The position numbers and the translations under genes are program-made. From assembly GCF_003269425.1 (NCBI RefSeq), contig NZ_CP030104.1, forward strand, positions 1,545,501 through 1,609,500: 64,000 nt of DNA. Reading direction: 5' to 3'. Each line of letters starts with the position of its first letter. Within the stretch, counting starts at the first letter, position 1. The notes under the pieces were generated by a model, which searched no databases, was not told the origin of the DNA, and was given only the letters and a program-made list of their open reading frames with translations. The stretch is from Flagellimonas maritima (GTDB lineage Bacteria; Bacteroidota; Bacteroidia; Flavobacteriales; Flavobacteriaceae). This document shows, in pieces, positions 62,321-64,000 of this stretch.

Positions 62321-63673
62321 TCAATCTTGATATTTGGTGTCTATCTCAAAATCATCCATAAAGGCAGTTGTGTAATTTCCTGCCAGATAATCAGGATTGT
62401 CCATTAATTGCCGATGGAACGGTATGGTCGTTTTAATTCCCTCTATCACAAATTCATCAAGTGCCCTACGCATTTTATTTATCGCCTCTTCCCTTGTTTG
62501 GGCCGTAGTTATCAGTTTTGCAATCATGGAATCATAATTTGGAGGGATTCTGTAGCCACTGTATACGTGTGTATCCAAGCGAATCCCATGTCCGCCAGGA
62601 GTATGCAACGTCGTGATCACTCCTGGAGACGGTCTAAAGTGGTTATACGGATCTTCCGCATTGATTCGGCATTCGATGGAATGCAACTTGGGGAAATAGT
62701 TCTTTCCTGAAATGGGTACGCCTCCTGCGACCAATATCTGCTCACGTATCAAATCATAATCCACAACCTGTTCGGTAATTGGATGTTCTACCTGAATTCT
62801 AGTATTCATCTCCATGAAGTAGAAATTCCTGTGTTTGTCCACTAAAAATTCCACGGTACCGGCCCCTTCATATTGTATAAACTCGGCAGCTTTAACCGCG
62901 GCTTTTCCCATAGCATCACGGAGTTTATCCGTCATAAACGGGGATGGTGTCTCTTCCGTAAGTTTCTGGTGCCTACGCTGCACTGAGCAGTCCCTTTCCG
63001 AAAGGTGACAGGCCTTTCCATATTGGTCTCCAACTACTTGAATTTCAATATGTCTGGGCTCTTCGATAAGTTTTTCCATGTACATACCACCATTGCCAAA
63101 AGCTGCTGTGGCTTCTTGAACTGCACTTTCAAAATTACTTTCTATTTGATCTTCGGACCATATGGCACGCATTCCTTTTCCCCCTCCACCAGCAGTAGCT
63201 TTTATCATTACGGGATAGCCCATTTTCTTGGCTATTTTTTTTGCGTCGGCAACATCCTTCAACAATCCTTCTGATCCAGGAATGGTTGGTACACCTGCTT
63301 TTTTCATGGTTTCCTTGGCCGTTGCCTTGTCACCCATTTTATCGATTTGATCTCCAGAGGCCCCTATAAATTTAATTTCGTGTTCTGCGCAAATTTTCGA
63401 AAATTTGGAGTTTTCCGAAAGAAATCCGTAACCTGGGTGAATGGCATCGGCATTGGTTATTTCTGCCGCGGCTATGATATTTGGTATTTTTAAATAGGAC
63501 TCATGGCTTGGTGCAGGTCCTATACAAACAGCTTCGTCCGCAAATCTAACGTGTAGGCTTTCTTCATCAGCTTTAGAATAAACGGCAACTGTTTTTATGC
63601 CCATCTCTTTACAGGTCCGTATGATACGAAGTGCTATCTCTCCCCTATTTGCAATCAATATTTTTTTGAACAT
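62321..63673 (-). CDS. accC: Acetyl-CoA carboxylase, biotin carboxylase subunit
   Basis: The protein has 450 residues. Motifs in order: [36 protein letters not shown]-grasp [47 protein letters not shown] and [16 protein letters not shown]. It carboxylates the biotin of AccB in the first step of fatty-acid synthesis. It follows accB after a 90-bp gap of low-complexity sequence. Confidence 0.97.
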   Translation of the reverse strand: MFKKILIANRGEIALRIIRTCKEMGIKTVAVYSKADEESLHVRFADEAVCIGPAPSHESYLKIPNIIAAAEITNADAIHPGYGFLSENSKFSKICAEHEIKFIGASGDQIDKMGDKATAKETMKKAGVPTIPGSEGLLKDVADAKKIAKKMGYPVMIKATAGGGGKGMRAIWSEDQIESNFESAVQEATAAFGNGGMYMEKLIEEPRHIEIQVVGDQYGKACHLSERDCSVQRRHQKLTEETPSPFMTDKLRDAMGKAAVKAAEFIQYEGAGTVEFLVDKHRNFYFMEMNTRIQVEHPITEQVVDYDLIREQILVAGGVPISGKNYFPKLHSIECRINAEDPYNHFRPSPGVITTLHTPGGHGIRLDTHVYSGYRIPPNYDSMIAKLITTAQTREEAINKMRRALDEFVIEGIKTTIPFHRQLMDNPDYLAGNYTTAFMDDFEIDTKYQD

Positions 63674-63763
63674 ACTTTTTAGTTTAAGAGTTTATGGTTT
63701 AGTAACTTTTCAGTTCAGTGGCATACGCCCTAAACTTAAAGCTCAAAACTTCTAAACTTAAGG

Positions 63764-64000
63764 TTATGAAGGATCTACCAAAAAGAGTGGTTGGTCAAAC
63801 TCTACAGGAGAGGAATCGTCTACCAATACCTTGACAATTTTACCAGCAACCTCCGATTCGATATCATTGAACAATTTCATGGCCTCAATCACGCAAAGTA
63901 CATCCCCGGGATTGATTGTGCTGCCCACCTCAACAAATACAGGTTTGTCCGGTGACGGTTTTCTGTAAAAAGTTCCTATGATGGGAGATTTGATGGTAAT
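63764..64000 (-). CDS. accB: Acetyl-CoA carboxylase biotin carboxyl carrier protein (5' partial)
   Basis: The C-terminal 78 residues are in the window; the start lies beyond its edge. The biotin lysine is in VIEAMKLFNDIESEVAG, and SPIIGTFYRKPSPDK is the preceding conserved segment. The stop TAA is at 63764-63766. It carries biotin between AccC and the carboxyltransferase. Confidence 0.95.
   Translation of the reverse strand: MTIKSPIIGTFYRKPSPDKPVFVEVGSTINPGDVLCVIEAMKLFNDIESEVAGKIVKVLVDDSSPVEFDQPLFLVDPS

Overview
The window looks like chromosomal DNA of a marine-type flavobacterium (Bacteroidota, probably Flavobacteriaceae; genus not determined). Reasons: AT-rich DNA, TAnnTTTG-type -7 promoter boxes, almost no Shine-Dalgarno signals, a TamA homologue that carries a lipoprotein signal (TamL), LytS/LytTR and sigma54-type two-component systems of flavobacterial style, many MacB/FtsX permeases of about 800 residues, and housekeeping proteins (Tdk without zinc cysteines, AccB-AccC, RsmI, Asd, Alr) with Bacteroidota features.

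Region 1 (1-12.2 kb) is accessory in character. It starts with a G+C-richer three-gene run (end of a beta-barrel protein, a membrane protein, an NmrA-like SDR). Next comes a minus-strand cluster under an AraC regulator: TauD dioxygenase, a thioredoxin-reductase-like flavoprotein without redox cysteines, a UBP-type zinc finger and a bestrophin channel. A third module (NTF2-like, DUF5916 barrel, LytS kinase, LytTR regulator) lies between two near-identical 20-bp direct repeats. About 1.2 kb of decayed DNA follows, with a broken lipoprotein gene, a 14-bp palindrome, tRNA-Ala(GGC) and a degenerate second tRNA copy.

Region 2 (12.4-46.3 kb) is mostly conserved chromosome. It holds tamB-tamL (outer-membrane assembly), UspA, GNAT, MATE, enoyl-CoA hydratase, LpxH-like phosphoesterase, MFS, RecJ, a divergent OsmC/AhpD pair, DinB, Crp/Fnr, DUF2254, an Fe-S-type uracil-DNA glycosylase, DUF819, RsmI, DoxX, Tdk-Alr, MscL, Asd, an S9 peptidase, an orphan ABC ATPase coupled to ArfB, and a GreA/B-like protein. 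A small four-helix-bundle (IVP-like) gene at 27.7-28.1 kb is bracketed by 33-nt inverted repeats from a low-complexity repeat family.

Region 3 (43.6-60.9 kb) is one large efflux/ABC locus. A NtrY-like kinase and a sigma54 response regulator read leftward. Reading rightward are a TolC protein, an HlyD-like adaptor, a small secreted repeat protein, an ABC ATPase, four paralogous FtsX/MacB permeases and a second ATPase with altered signature and D-loop residues. The intergenic region carries an inverted repeat and TTGGCAC boxes that could be an enhancer and sigma54-type promoter. This locus and the UBP/flavoprotein/bestrophin cluster are the strongest candidates for an undescribed system.

Region 4 (61-64 kb) has an FAD-dependent amine/amino-acid oxidoreductase and the start of the acetyl-CoA carboxylase operon (accC, accB), reading leftward.
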